From: Tetrahymena elliotti 4EA
Lineage: Eukaryota; Ciliophora; Oligohymenophorea; Hymenostomatida; Tetrahymenidae
DNA: 64,000 nucleotides
Assembly (NCBI GenBank): GCA_000231825.2
Contig: JH720356.1
Span: forward strand, 166,250 to 230,249
Reading direction: 5' to 3'
The notes under the pieces were generated by a model. It saw only the letters and a list, made by a program, of their open reading frames with translations. It had not been told where the DNA came from and made no database searches. A program made the translations under genes and the position numbers. Below are positions 36,901 through 50,917 of this stretch, in pieces (position 1 is the stretch's first letter; each line of letters starts with the position of its first letter).

Positions 36901-39900
36901 AGAATTTCTAAATCAATACTAATACTCTTAATTTCAAGAGCAATATTTTATTGATCAACAATTAAACCTTCCCAGAATTCTTTTTCCAAACCTTCTAATT
37001 TTCTCAAAGTTTTTTCCTTTCTTTTTCTCACTGAGTGAGGCAGTGTGTACATTTTAAGAGCTTTCTAGTAATTTTCATAATCAATCTAGAAGTGCATTTA
37101 TTCATGAAGATCTAGTTGTTGCAATATTTCTAATATTTTTTGCTAAACCTTTCCAAGCTCATCAATAAGATCCTTATTACAAAAAATTCTTAACTCATGA
37201 AGTTGTTCAATATTTTTAGGTTATATTTTTAATCTATTTTTCAAAGCCTCTATTTCTTGTTCTACCTTATCATTTTCAATATTAATTTTCTATACAAGCA
37301 TAGAGTAAATTGATGCAGCTCCCTTCTAAATACGAGTATCACAATGTAACTTAAATTCTTAAACGTCAATTTAAAATAATCCTTTTTTAAAACAATTCTT
37401 AAACAATATTCCTATTTTAAATAACAATATTTACCAATCCATAATTTGTCTTAGAAAAGCCAATTTTAAATATCATCTTTAGCTTATTTTATTTTTTTAA
37501 TCCACTTTTCATATGTCTTGAAAGTCTTTTTATATTCAATAAGAAATATTAAAAGAGATAATTAAAAAATTTTTAATTTACCTTGACATTCTTTTTCTTG
37601 TCTATTTCTTTTTATAAAGTTTATTAAGATAATTCAACTACAAACTCAAATTCTTTTGTTTTGTCAGCAAATAGCTTGAGCAATACAAAAAATTGGTCTA
37701 TTTATGATTAAAGTTTTATTTTATTTTCAACTATGAGAGGGTCATTTTCATCTTCAAATATTTTAAGCTTATTATTTTTTCTAGAACTACCAATTTTTTA
37801 TGTTCTCAAGCAAATAACTGTTTCTAATTCTGTTAATATATTTTAATTTATAGCAGAAAGCTACTAGTACCATTCATCAATAGAGGGAGTTAGCTCAGCC
37901 TTATTATTATCTTTATCTAATTTAACTCTACAATTAAGTCTATTAGGATCAAATTAGTAGTATCTTATTTATTGCATATAATTCAATAATTACTATTAGT
38001 TTGTGTTGCTAGAAGTTAGTACTTCTTCAAAAGGAATATCTATATGAATATTTTCAAAATATATTTTAACTAAAAAATAAAATAATAATTTATTTACTGT
38101 TAATTCTCTTAAATTCATCAACCACATTTTTAAAATGAGAAATGTAACTGGCTAAAGAATCTTCATACATTTAACGAGCAGTTCTTTCATAGAGCATATT
38201 TATAGCATCTTAGAAATTTTTTAAGGAGCGAATAACATCATCAGATAACTCAAAAACCTCCTAAACTTTCTTTTTCTGCTCTTCAGTAACTGCGAGTCTT
38301 TAGGCTTCTTCAACTTTTTGCTTAATTTGATTAGCTTCGAATTCTACAATATCCATAATTTCAAAGTTAGTATCATAAATCTTTGATCTTAATTCTCTAA
38401 TAATATCTTAATATCTGTTAGTAAACATCTTAACAAAATCTTTTAAGTACAGTGGAGATTTAAAGTTAGTTTCAACCATTAGTTATTAAACAAATAGAAT
38501 TAAAGTTTTATTAAGCTCATACAAAATATTGTATCTATCTGTGTTAGCTACATGAATCATAGAACTCATTTTTTTGAACTATAAATAAAAAATGAAATTA
38601 ATAATTAAAATTAAGAAATAAAATCTGTTACTTTTCTTATGAAATAGTATTAGTGGTATTTAGTTGATTCATATTCTTAACCAAAATCAGATATAATTCT
38701 TTTTTGTAAAGATCCAACAGAATTTCTTCCTGAATCATCAAAGTCTTCAGGTATTATTTTTTAATGGTATTGGTGCTTAACCATAATTTAATCTAAATCA
38801 TAACCAACATTAATGCATCCTCTATTACTTGTTTCAACTCTAGGGATATCAATCAAAGGTACAAATAAATAATCAGGAAGTAAGTTCTTGAATAATTTTT
38901 GGCGCTCTTCATGATAAGGAAGAGAGCTATCAAATTCAACTTTATGATTTGATCTTACAAATTCCTTCTTTATTTCTTCTACTAACTACTAAAGAAGTTG
39001 TTTGTTATACTTTTTTTATTTGAATACCTCATCATATGTTTTTCCTCCAGTGACTAAAATTTTAGGAATAAGCTATCTTTTTGCATTATACTTAATTGAA
39101 GGTTCTAATTGACTGTATGCAACAGGATCACGTAAGGGATACAATTTAAAAGTAAAATTAGCTGAAAGAATCCTAAAAATTAAAAAAATACAAATCAATA
39201 AACTAAAAATTAAATAATTTTTTGAAATATTACTAAATACGCTCAATAGATTCTTAAGGTATTACAGAGGCAACAGTTGTCATAGAATCTATCATATAAT
39301 TATACTTAAGAAATATTTCACTCATCTCTCTATAATATTCAGCAGCCTATAACTTTCTTTAAAATTCTTCTTCTTTTTCATTATTAAAACGAAGGTTTAC
39401 TCTTGAAACATACTTATGTTTGCCATTAGCAGACCAGATTATTTCAAATCTATCTTTTTCAGCATTGTAACCAAGAATTCTGCATTCTCTCCATTCAAAG
39501 TTTCCATGATTATCAAAAAATTTAGAATATCCCCAAACCTCTCCAGTTTTTTCATCTTTATATTTCTCTATGGCCTATTTAGGATTCAAGTCATCATCAT
39601 CTAAATTATAGTATTCAAGAGGAAGGAAATTTCCCTACTTGATATCTACGACTTCTTCTATTTTTGGTAATTGAATATTTAAGTCTTTCATAATTATTTT
39701 TTCTGCATTTAAATTTCCTGTCAGGTAAGGACTTTATTTACTCACATCAATAGCAGAATTTAATCTTTATTAAACGACACTAATTTTCTTTTCTTCAGAG
39801 GGTTTATAATTCCATTTCTTTTCATAATCTTCCTACTCTAACTTTACTGTATTATAACCAGTGATATGCTTGACTCTTTTCTTATACTCTGGGATTGAAG

Positions 39901-41338
39901 TCTAATAGCTGCTTTTCTTTTTAGTAACCTTTTCTAAGTTTTTTTTATCCTTGGTTATAGCATCTTATATTGCTAATTTTTTTAAAAATAAAATTTATTT
40001 ATCTTGCATTTTCAAAATTTAATAAAAATCTTTTAAAATTTTCAGAATAAAATACTCTTAGATTATGTTACTCTTTCGGCATTCTCAACTTTTAAAGAAT
40101 TCAAAATAAATTTAGCAGTAACTGGTCTTACTGAAGGTAAAGTAGAAGTTTATACAGTTGAAATAGGTCTTAAAGGTTATATTTATGCACTGTTAACTCT
40201 ATTAAGCATTTCGACTAATTTTTTCTCAGGAGTACCTTCCCTTTAAACATTTTAATCAACTACATTTTTAATAATTTTGCTACTTGGTGATAAAAGTTAT
40301 GTATATTATTTGTTAACAATGGTTCTTAAATCTTTAGTTAATTATGGTTTGGATTCTTTGTCTAAAAGTATTTTGCCACTTGATTTAGCTCTATTAGACA
40401 TTCTTTAACCCTATTAATTATCCTAAAAACAAATTATATGAAAAATTAATCTAGCATTATTTTTACATTATATTCAAATGAATCTTCAGCTTCATCGATT
40501 TATATAAAATTATCTTCTTCCTTTAATATTTAAGCAGAATCATATTAACCTAATAAATTTTGTGTTTTTCCTGTTTATGGTCTTTACTTTATTTTTAAAA
40601 TATATTATTCTAAACATTATTATATTCAGTAACTTTTTTTATCTAATTAAAAAAATTTTTTTCAAGTTTTTTAAAATAATTTACACTAAAAAATAAGTTG
40701 GCAGAGGGCGATCTCAAGTTTTTACTTGACTGAGAAATAGTTGCAGAGAATTGCTTCTAATGATTATTGTTTTTTGCTGATTAAGCTTAAAGTTCACTAA
40801 ATGTTTTAGTTCCCTAAATTAATGAATGATTTTAAAAAACAAATATTATCATCTCATTTAGATATTATTACAATTATTTACATCTAATAAAGCGAATAGA
40901 GGAATATCTAATACTTTACTCTTATCTTATTTTTTACCTGTAGCTACTACTATAAACTCACCAGGTCTTGAAACATACTCTTAATGAGTTTATCCCTTAA
41001 AATTAATAATGAAAGAATAACTTAATTTAACTTGATTGAATAGTGATCATATTAAATTATTTACATGCATCATATCATTTAATTTCTCATCATTTTATTT
41101 GTTTGCTTGATAATTTTTATACTTCTCAATAGCTTCAATATGACGATTTACTTTTGCCTTTATAAATTATAAATGTTAATATCAATCAATACGCTAACTC
41201 TTTTAAATATTTAAAATTGTATATTTGAGATAATTTATGTTAAAGAATATATCCTACTGAAACATTTCTTAAGACCCTATTATTTTTATTGTTAACGCTA
41301 GCTTAAGGAATTTCTGTCACAGAAGTAGACTGTTGCAT
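24973..41338 (-). CDS. Axonemal dynein heavy chain (single-headed inner-arm type likely)
   Basis: The motor subunit of a ciliary dynein, some 4,500 residues or more across about 30 exons. It ends RGVALLSQLND and TGA 24975-24973, with GHSTNF spliced to VIAIDMP across 25060-25114. Order along the protein: the N-terminal tail has [19 protein letters not shown] and YNYMIDSM near 39250-39600. AAA1 has the P-loop [10 protein letters not shown] (about 34725-34755) and [19 protein letters not shown]2 has [11 protein letters not shown] (about 33775-33800). AAA3 has [11 protein letters not shown] (about 32050-32145, split by an intron). AAA4 has [14 protein letters not shown] (about 30830-30875), lacking the P-loop Lys. 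The stalk and microtubule-binding domain lie near 28900-29900, then AAA5, AAA6 and the C-terminal domain. Several N-terminal exons upstream of Met 40401 (to ATG 41338) look genuine and join in frame at GAT AAT before that Met, though not all their junctions are resolved. The assignment to the DNAH1/3/7/12-like group is inference. Confidence 0.93.
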
Positions 41339-41955
41339 GATGCTATTTTAAAAATTACTACCCTTATATTATATATTTGGCAATCTTCTTCTTAATTAAT
41401 TAATTAAGGTTTGTAACTTAGAAATAGTTTATAAATATCTGTCTTTATATCTTAACATGAAATTTATGCAATTTAATGACTGAAGAATTTAAAAAAATAA
41501 CTTTTTGGAATAGAGATTTACAACTCAAAGAGTTTGTGTCAGTTTTTAAATTTTAAAAATGCCAGTGCATTTTGAATCAAAAATAAAAATGCTTTCTATA
41601 ATTGAATTTTTTAATTCTTTGAATAAAAATGGAAAATAAAATATTTTATTTCAAAAAAATAAAAAACTAAATAAAAACACTAAAATGAATGTAAATCTAT
41701 AAAAAAAAAGATAGAGAAATTTAATATTTTATAAATTTAGTAAGTTTCAAGTTAATTAAATTATATAAATAATGAATGAAAATTAATATCCTTTATTTAT
41801 CATTATTTATTTCCAGTTTTTTTTATAACAGCACTATTTATTAAAAATTAATTATAAATTTACTTTATTTATATTAATCAATATTTATTTGTTTTCAGAT
41901 AGATCTTTATTATAAATTAACACATAACCAAATATCACTTATTAGCTTTACAAAT
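41339..41955. other. Divergent promoter region
   Basis: About 600 bp of very AT-rich DNA between the start of the dynein heavy chain and the EF-hand gene. Both are transcribed outward from it. If both are ciliary genes they could share regulation, but no motif was identified. Confidence 0.5.
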
Positions 41956-44210
41956 ATGAGCAGCAAACCATCCATAGAAATAGAAGGAGTTCATTTAATT
42001 AATGAATTTGTCCATACTTGGACATAAAAATATCTCTTTTAAACAAAATACGAGGAGCATAATAAGCATGGATACATGTAGTTATTCATTTCTTTTAAGA
42101 TCAATAAATTTATCTATCTATATTATTGAATTCTAACCCACCCAAAAATAATATAATGATCATTTTTTTAGAGCAAAGAAATATGAATTCATTTTAAATA
42201 ATCAATTATTAATAAATCGATTAGGTTTATGACAGAATTTAGTTTGCCATAGATTAATAAACCCATTCCAACTGCTACTGTTAAAGTTTATTTTTATCTA
42301 AATGAGGATGAAAACTCACCAAAAGGCATTAAAATAACATTTAGATTTGAAAGCGATTCATTAATTCATACCCCTGATCGTACTATCCGTATTAGTTAAA
42401 TGGAAGTAATTAAATTAATTTTATTAATATGCGATTTATAACCTTAAAATAAATTGAAACTTGTAGAAATGGCTTGAGAAGATTTTAGATAAAAAAGCAA
42501 GAACTAGCAAGATTCTCTTTTTAGGAACAGAATTTGAGTCAACAAGAATAAAGCATGTAAATAAATTGATTATGATTTAGCAGCTTGATAGTAGATAAAA
42601 TTTTAGTAAATGAATAAATTGTTTTAATAAAATAGGAAAAACTTGATAAAATATTTGAAGAGTGGAATTATAAATAAGAAGTAGTAGAGTAGAAAAAGCT
42701 ATCAAAGGATTTGTTAGAATAACCAGATGAGCTAGATACTAATGAAGAATTTATTAATGAAGATGAATAAATTGAAGTCCTTAAAAGATCTCTCTTCTAA
42801 GTTTTTAGAAGTGTAGACAGAGATGATTTAGGAGTAGTTTCATTCAATGAATGCATTGAAGTTTTCAAACTTATGGGGTAATATTATTAAAAAATAGTCA
42901 AATTAATAATTATTAAACATTTAATTAGTTTGGAACTTGAAAAGGAATAATGGGATGAATTAATGACTATGGCTGATAGCAATAAAAACGGTATTATTGA
43001 GTATAGAGAATTCATACCTTTAGGAGCTGAAATTATTCATGGAATATTTATGAAAAATCAAGCTAAAAAATATTTAAAAGAAAGAGAAGAAGAATACCTG
43101 TTATAGTCAATTTTAATTTTACAGAATGATGAAATGCATACCATAGTTCATGAATTAGTAAAGAAATGTTAAGAATTGGATGAAGAAGATGAACTTCATT
43201 GGATAAGTTTAGAAAATTTAGAAAAGCTTTTCAGCGATGTAAATTTTTTCATTAGGATTGTCAATAGTCAATTTACTTTTTTTTAAAATGATATTTCTTT
43301 TAGTTTGGTGAAAAGTTTTTTAATCCCTCTGAAAAAGTTGAGTTACTTAAATAAATAGGTCGCGATTTTCCTGATAATGAAATTCCTTATGAAAAACTCT
43401 ATGACATTCTTCTTAACTTTAGAATTCAAATACTTAAAAATGGTTTGATGGAAAGCTAATTGAATAAATTAGAAATATATATCAGATCACTTTGCAAGCC
43501 TTATGACAAAGATGATAAAGGGCTTGTACATCTTGATGATCTCATGAATGAACTTAAAAAAACAACAGAAATTATTTTAACAAAAACATAAGTAAGAATT
43601 TATTTTTATCATATTTTTTTCTAAAAGTAAATTGAATTTTATCAAAAATAGACTTACATCATTAAGAGCTTCATCAATAAGGATGAGAACAACATGGTTT
43701 CATATCTTACTGAATCTAGAATCTTAGCTTCTATCATCAAGAAGTTCTTTACTCCTAATCTTATTAAAAAGAAAGTAAAATATTATCCAATACTAAAAAT
43801 AAGTAAGACTAATAATCTATTTATTGCTTATAAAATAGGCCCGTTTCATAGAAGAAGGTTTTATTAAACCTGACTAACTAATGGAAGGATGGAGTTAAGC
43901 AGAATTAAGACAAGAATAAGAACAGGTAAAACATTAGAAAAAATGATTCCATTTTTTAATTAATTATAATTCTAAAAAGTTATATGAGCAATTCACAAAA
44001 GAAAACCAAGGAAAGCTTGATCATAAGGCTCTTAAGAAGATGATGAGAAAATGTAATTTCAAGTGCAATGAAGAAGAAATTTAGCAATATATTGAGCAAT
44101 TCGGTAATTCAGAAGGCCATGTAGATAAAGATGTGTTCGTGAAAAGTTTTTATGATATTTTAAAGCATCTAAGATGTAATCAAGCAATAGAAAGACTATC
44201 TGTAATTTGA
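41956..44210 (+). CDS. EF-hand calcium-binding protein (about 557 aa)
   Basis: The model is join(41956..42077,42225..42405,42467..42556,42636..42877,42929..43238,43304..43591,43652..43774,43839..43925,43980..44210), every junction GT..AG and in phase, with TGA at 44208-44210. The best EF-hand loop is DSNKNGIIEYRE at residues 228-239, with Asp, Asn, Asn and Glu at the calcium-coordinating positions. It pairs with a preceding loop, DRDDLGVVSFNE. A second pair, DKDDKGLVHLDD and NKDENNMVSYLT, and a weak TKENQGKLDHKA near the C-terminus suggest three EF pairs, some degenerate. The N-terminal 150 residues have no recognisable domain. It is divergently paired with the dynein heavy chain, which hints at a ciliary role but does not prove it. 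The 43592-43651 intron could be 36 nt instead of 60 nt. Confidence 0.85.
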
Positions 44211-45501
44211 AGAACAAGACATATTTGTCTAATGTATTATATATTCATATTATGTAGATTAGGATTATAAATCATATTATCAAAGCTTAAAATTAATTAA
44301 ATTATTGTAATATGATGAACTATGTAAACCAGTCTATTTTAAATATATTCATTCAAATTGTATATTACTTTAGGATAGTAAGTCAGATTTATAAAAGAAT
44401 TTCTTTATTTTATTATATTTTGATGATTTTTTAGTTTCTGACTTCATCAAAATCATTAAATTTAATTTGTCTACAATTGTTTATGAAAGGTCATGCTTAA
44501 AAATTTATTTTCTTCTTGCCTCTAAATCCTCTAGGAAGAATTAATATAAATGGTTTTGTTTATTTCTGACCTATTAATTCCTCATACTTTCAAATTATAA
44601 AGAGTGAAAAAAATTCCAAAAAGCATAAGAATTTAAATTAGAAATATAAAATTGGATAATAAAATTTAGAAATTTATTGTTAATTCATACAATATTTCAG
44701 TATAAATTTATTTTATTGTAGAATTTATTTACAGTAATCAGAATATTTATCAATTTATTGATTGAGAAAGTTAGATAATATAAAATAACAATTTTAATTT
44801 CTTAAATCAAATAAACAATCACCAATGATGATGTAATACAATAATTTTGCGAATTTTACAAATCAATAATACGATTTCAATAAATTTTAAAATATAGACA
44901 TCATCAATATACCACTCTATTCATTATATTAAATTATAAGAACCAGATCAAAAATAGAATTAATAAGATTTTTATTTTCTTTTATAATTTTAAGGGCTTA
45001 CTTTGTGATTGTAACCATAAAATAATTACAAAAAGATTCTCTATCACTGATATGTAAAGAAGTATTTTGTTTGTTTATATTATGATTACTAATAAGATTA
45101 ATGAATATTCTTTCTTCTTTTTTTTAGTTATTACACATTAAGTGTTTTCTTTTTAAAGAAATTAATGTTGAAGATACAAGATAAATTCAAAAACAGCCAA
45201 AAGAATAAAAATTTAGAGTAATGAGAAATTAATGTAAAGCAAAAGAAAAATACATAAAATATTAATTTATGAATGTGTGGGAGAATTTTTATGACACATA
45301 ATGATTAGTTTTTAGTTTTTAATAATCAAACTAAAAAGGATATTTTTTATTATTTAATTTAATAAATCATCTATTTCGAAAAAGAATTTTGAAAAGGTAG
45401 AAAAAGGAGAAACAAACTAACAATATCTTATAATTAAATTTATGATTCTTTTCAAAAAATTATTAATATATCAAAAAGTAAATTATCTAAGCAGATTATT
45501 A
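44211..45501. other. Intergenic spacer upstream of IleRS
   Basis: About 1.3 kb of AT-rich DNA between two + strand genes. No convincing exon, RNA gene or repeat was found. It presumably contains the isoleucyl-tRNA synthetase promoter. Confidence 0.5.
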
Positions 45502-48500
45502 ATGGCTTCAAAGACTACCTTCAAAGATCGTAATACTTACTTCTATAAATGAATATGCATTTTTCAATTGCAAAAACTATCTCTAAGGACACTATGATTT
45601 ATCATTTTATTTATCTTTCTAAAAATTAGTTTAGGAAATTCCTGATTTCCCTTAAGAAGAAGAAAGCATCCTCAAGTTTTGGGATGAAATTAATGCTTTC
45701 AAGCAACAATTAGAAAAAACCAAGGACTGTCCTCCTTTCACCTTCTACGATGGTCCACCTTTTGCCACTGGTTTACCTCACTATGGTAACCTTCTTGCTG
45801 GTACTATTAAGGTACTTTCTAAATAAATTTATTAAATTTAGAAAATTCTATTTAGTATTTATTTTGCCATGTTTATTTACTTCAAAAAATAAAAAATCAC
45901 TGTGTATGAAAATAAAAATTTGGCTAAAAATTACTGATTTTTTCAATTTTTTACATTTCGTTTTATTATATGGAAATATGACTTAATTTAGATTAAAATA
46001 ATTTATATTTATTCATTTTTATAATGTTTTTAGGATGTCGTATGCAGATATGCTTCTCAAAATGGCAGATACGTTGAAAGAAGATTTGGTTGGGATTGTC
46101 ACGGTCTCCCCGTTGAATATGAAATCGATAAGAAGCTCGGTATCACCAACAGATAGGAAGTTTTAAAGGTAATTAAATTATTATAAAGAGAAAGATGAAT
46201 ATTTTTAGTTAATTTGGATTCTTTTAAGCCCTCTGTTTTAGTTCCCATATTGTAAAAAAGATGAATATCTAGAATAAATTAAGCTTTGAAAAGAACAATA
46301 AATATAAATATATAAAACAGATGCTTAGAAATAAATATCAAAACATAATATTGGCGCAACTTGAATTAAAAGAACAAATTAATAAACTTTTGTATTCATA
46401 ATTAAATAAAAAATAATTATTTAAATACACAAATAGTTCTCTATTAAAATGCTATTTAAAATATTTAAAATATAAATAATTATATTAGATGGGCGTTGAT
46501 AAGTACAATGCCGAATGTCGTAGCATCGTCATGAGATACTCTAAGGAATGGAGATCTATTGTCAACAGATTTGGTCGGTAAGATTGATTAGTTTAGATTA
46601 AATTTTTAATTTTTTTAATCAAGTTAAATTTAAAATTTTTACTGTTTTTAAGCTGAATAGAAAAGATGATTTAGCTTGAAAAATTAATTAGCAAAAAATA
46701 AATATAAAAAGAGTTTATTATTCTAATTCAAAATCAATTAATTTAATAAGCATTTTTATTAATTCATTTTTAATTTCATAGTTGGGTTGACTTCGATAAT
46801 GACTATAAGACTCTTGATTTGAAGTTTATGGAATCCGTTTGGTGGGTCTTCAAACAAATGTTCGAAAAGGGATTAGTTTACAGAGGTTGCAAGGTTATGC
46901 CTTACTCTAATGGTTGTGCAACTGTTTTATCTAACTTTGAAACTTAACAAAATTACAAGGAAGTTGATGATCCTTCTCTCTTCATTGCTTTCAAGTCAGC
47001 TGAAGATCCTAAGACTAAGTTCATTGCTTGGACTACCACCCCTTGGACCCTTCCTTCTAACTTAGCTTTGGTTATCAACAAGGATTTCGATTACGTCAAA
47101 GTTTTGGATACCAAGAGTTAAGAACACTACATTCTTGCTGAATGCCGTCTCCCCGAATTATACAAGAAGGATAAGGATGGTTACAAGATCTTAGAAAAAT
47201 TCAAAGGTTCCGAACTCATTGGTAGAGAATATGAACCTCTTTTCCCTTACTTCCTCTCAAGAAAGCAAGATGGTTGTTTCAGAATCCTTGCTGGTGATTT
47301 CGTTACTGCTGATGCTGGTACTGGTATCGTTCACTGTGCTCCTGGTTTTGGTGAAGACGATTATAAGGTCTCAGTTGCTAATAACATCATCAAGCCTGAT
47401 GATCCTCCTGTCCCTGTTGACGAAAACGGTCACTTCACCAATGTTATTTCTGACTTCGCTGGTGTTTACATCAAGGAAGCTGATAAATTAATCAGAAAGA
47501 ACTTAAAGGAAAGAGGTTTGTTACTTGTTGACTCTTCCTTCAAGCACAACTATCCTTTCTGCTGGAGATCCGATACCCCTTTGATTTACAAGGCTGTTCA
47601 CTGCTGGTTCATTAAGGTTACTGCTCTTAAGGAAGACCTCTTGGCTAACAACAAGAAGGCTTACTGGGTAATTAGAATTAATTAAAAACAATTTTTTTAA
47701 AAATAATTTACAAATATAAAAAAGGTTCCTAAGTTTGCTCAAGAAGGACGTTTCAACAACTGGTTGTCTAATGTCTCTGATTGGTGTTTCTCTAGATCCA
47801 GATTCTGGGGTAATCCCATTCCTATTTGGGTTTCCGAAGATTTTGAAGAAGTTGTTTGCATTGGTTCAGTTGAAGAACTTAAGAAATTAACAGGAGCCAC
47901 TGAAATCACTGATTTACACAAGGATTTCATTGATCACCTCACTATCCCCTCTTAAAAGGGTAAGGGAGTCTTAAGACGTATTGATGAAGTCTTCGATTGC
48001 TGGTTCGAATCTGGTGCTATGCCTTACGGTCAATAACACTATCCCTTCTCTATGAATGAAGAAGAATTCTCTAAGAGATTCCCTGCTGATTTCATTGGTG
48101 AAGGTATCGATTAAACTAGAGGTTGGTTCTACACTCTTAATGTCATTTCTACTGCTTTAAGAAACTCTAACCCTTACAAGAATCTCATCGTTAATGGTAT
48201 CGTTCTTGCTGCTGATGGTAAGAAGATGTCTAAGTCAAAGAAGAATTATGACGACCCCTTGATCATTGCAGCCAAGCACTCTGTTGATGCTATTCGTTTA
48301 TACATGGTATTAATTGATTTAATTATTATATAATTTTCTAATAATTTAATTTATCAAATACTAAGATCAACTCTCCCTTGGTCAGAGCTGAAGAAATGAA
48401 CTTCAAGACTGAAGGTGTATTTGCTGTTAAGAAGGATATCTTTTTACCCTGGTACAATGCCTACAAGTTCTTAATCCAAAGTATCACCAGATGGGAACTC

Positions 48501-49824
48501 TCTACTAACAAGGATTACATATTCAACGAATAACTCTCTGTTGATACTTCCAAGTTAACCAACCCCACTGATAGATGGATTATCGTAAGAATATAATAAA
48601 TTAATTTTTTTAAATGTAATTAAATTAACTTTATCAATAGATTTCTTGCCAAAACTTGATTAACTATGTCAGAATTGAAATGGAAAAGTATCACTTATAC
48701 AACGTTGTTCCTCGTTTGATCAACTTCTTAGAAAACTTGACCAACTGGTACATCAGATTAAATAGAAACAGACTAAAAGGTGATTACGGTCTTGAAGAAT
48801 AAGAAATCTCCCTTAATGTCTTATTCAATGTTATCTTAAACTCCACTATTTTAATGTCACCTCTTGTTCCTTTCATCACTGAAAGTTTCTATTAAAACTT
48901 AAGAAAGGTCATTCCTAAGGGATCCTCTTATTTGGAAGAATCTATCCACTTCTTAAGAATCCCTACTCCTAAGTAAGAACTCCTTGATGAAAAGATTGAA
49001 AGAAACTTTGAAAGAATGTAAAATATCATCAACTTTGCTCGTACCTTAAGAGAAAAGAGAAAGGTTTCCCTTAAGCAACCTATCATGGTAAATTTTTCTT
49101 TTTCTTGTCACCAACATTTTATTAAATTAATCTTTTTAAAAATTAGTCCTTGACCGTCATCAACCAAGATAAGGATTTCCATGATTCCTTAAAGGATTAC
49201 ATTCAATATATTGAAGAAGAAATCAACACTCCCACTATTCTTCATGAAGTCAATACCTCCTAATTCGTTGACTTAAAGGCCATTCCTAATCACAAGGTTC
49301 TTGGACAAAAGCTTGGTAAGGAATACAATAAGGACCTTAAGGCTGCTGCTGGTAACTTATCTGCCAAGGATATTGAAACCTTAAAGGCCACTGGATCTAT
49401 TGAATTAGTTGGCAAGAAGTTGCTTTTGGAAGACTTCACCATTACTCAAAATTACAAGAAAGAATTCTCTGCTGGTGACTTAGAACTTGGTGGTGAAGGT
49501 GAAATCATTTTACTTTTGAACCTTGCTCAAGATGAAAAGTTAAAGAACAAGGGTCTTGTTAGAGAATTTACTAGCAATGTCTAAAAGACCAAAAAGAATA
49601 CTGGCTTAAAGGTCGATGACAACATCATTATTTATTACGATGTCACCAAAGCTCCTAAGTTGGGTGCTGCTATCTTATCTGATTTAGAAGCTGTTCAAAA
49701 GGTCTTAAAGAAACCCTTGGTTCCTTTATCTGAAAAGAATGCTGAACTCAAGACTGTTGAAAACTCTCAACTTACTTTCGCAGTTGATGACGAATCTGTT
49801 ACTATCGAAATCGTCTATGCTTGA
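45502..49824 (+). CDS. ILSA: Cytosolic isoleucyl-tRNA synthetase
   Basis: The model is join(45502..45529,45630..45811,46034..46168,46489..46577,46782..47667,47725..48306,48366..48584,48641..49087,49147..49824), 1081 aa, all junctions in phase. The start is [17 protein letters not shown], a standard eukaryotic IleRS N-terminus. It charges tRNA-Ile with isoleucine. Class I signatures: [19 protein letters not shown] (HIGH motif written HYGN), the editing domain with [15 protein letters not shown] and [43 protein letters not shown], and [12 protein letters not shown] (KMSKS). An anticodon-binding domain and a C-terminal extension follow. Length matches cytosolic IleRS. Codon use is biased, with many CAA/GGT/AAG codons and GC-richer exons than neighbours, as expected for high expression. 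The symbol follows the Tetrahymena IleRS gene known as ilsA (cupC). Confidence 0.97.
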
Positions 49825-50917
49825 AAGATACTCTATTTCATAAACATCAATAGGATTTTTTTTATTTAATATGATTACTATTACATATAATTTATAACTA
49901 AAAACTATTTTTTTATGTGTCTATCTATATCTTGTAGAATCACATCACTCTTATTTTTTAAATTTATTTTAAATATTTCATAAATTGTTACTTCTCTAAA
50001 TTTTAACTGAATTTCTTCTCAGCAAATTGATTTAACTTTTTCAGAGCAGCCAACAATCTAAGTAAAATAAAAATTAAGAATTAAAAACTATTGAATAAAT
50101 AATTTCAACTTATGCATAAAATATTCATTTTTTTAAGTTTTTTTAATTTATTTTTGAATTTTCAAATAATGAATTAGATTAGTTATTATTCTTTTTTAAA
50201 TTGTTTAAAGAATTGAAAACTATTTTCCTAAAATTAAAATTAAAGGATAGAATACAAAAAAATTGAAATAAAATTAAAAAAATTTGTGAGTATTTCATTT
50301 AATTGCCTAAAATTTTTTGATAGAGATATCGTTTTAGAATTTATCTTGACATTTTTAAATTATTAATTTTAAAAAATATTGATTTGATCCTTGTAAAATG
50401 AATTTGAGCATTGCAAAAAACAAAAAAATAAGTTAAAATTAAGTAAATAAATTCAAAAACTTTTTTGTTGATTTATCATGAAATTTTTAAATAATTAATT
50501 TAAAAAAGTATTGATTCATTCTCTAATTTTTAGGAAATATAATTTATTGATAGTCAATAGAAGCCTTTGGAAATAGTTGAAATGAGATTTATTTAACAAA
50601 TGAGTTTATACTTACATATTGGTTTACAAGTAATTTGATACAAAGTAATGTTATTATTATATAAAGTAAGATTTTAATTAGATATAAATTATTTATTTTA
50701 GTTAGAAATTTTTAAAATGAGGAAAATTTCTCAATAACTAAACAGCATTTTTTTGAGGAATGTGATTGTTTATATGTTTTTATTTGTTGATTAACATCTT
50801 TAATTTAAATTTTAGTAGGTTTTTCTAATATTAATATAATTTCTTTTTTTATTTAAGTTAATGTATTTTAATTATATTTTTTAATCATAATTCTTTGAAA
50901 GTTCATAAATCAATGTT
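49825..50917. other. Convergent intergenic spacer
   Basis: About 1.1 kb between the 3' ends of the IleRS gene and the DBF4-like gene. AT-rich with poly-T and poly-A runs. No gene or structured element was recognised. Confidence 0.5.

Noticed and set aside
45750..45986. Frame running from IleRS exon 2 into the following intron
   Set aside because: It reads IleRS coding sequence out of frame and then intron. The true exon ends at 45811 before GTACTT.
47219..47955. ORFs on both strands overlapping the IleRS exons
   Set aside because: They are other-frame shadows of a strongly conserved IleRS coding sequence.
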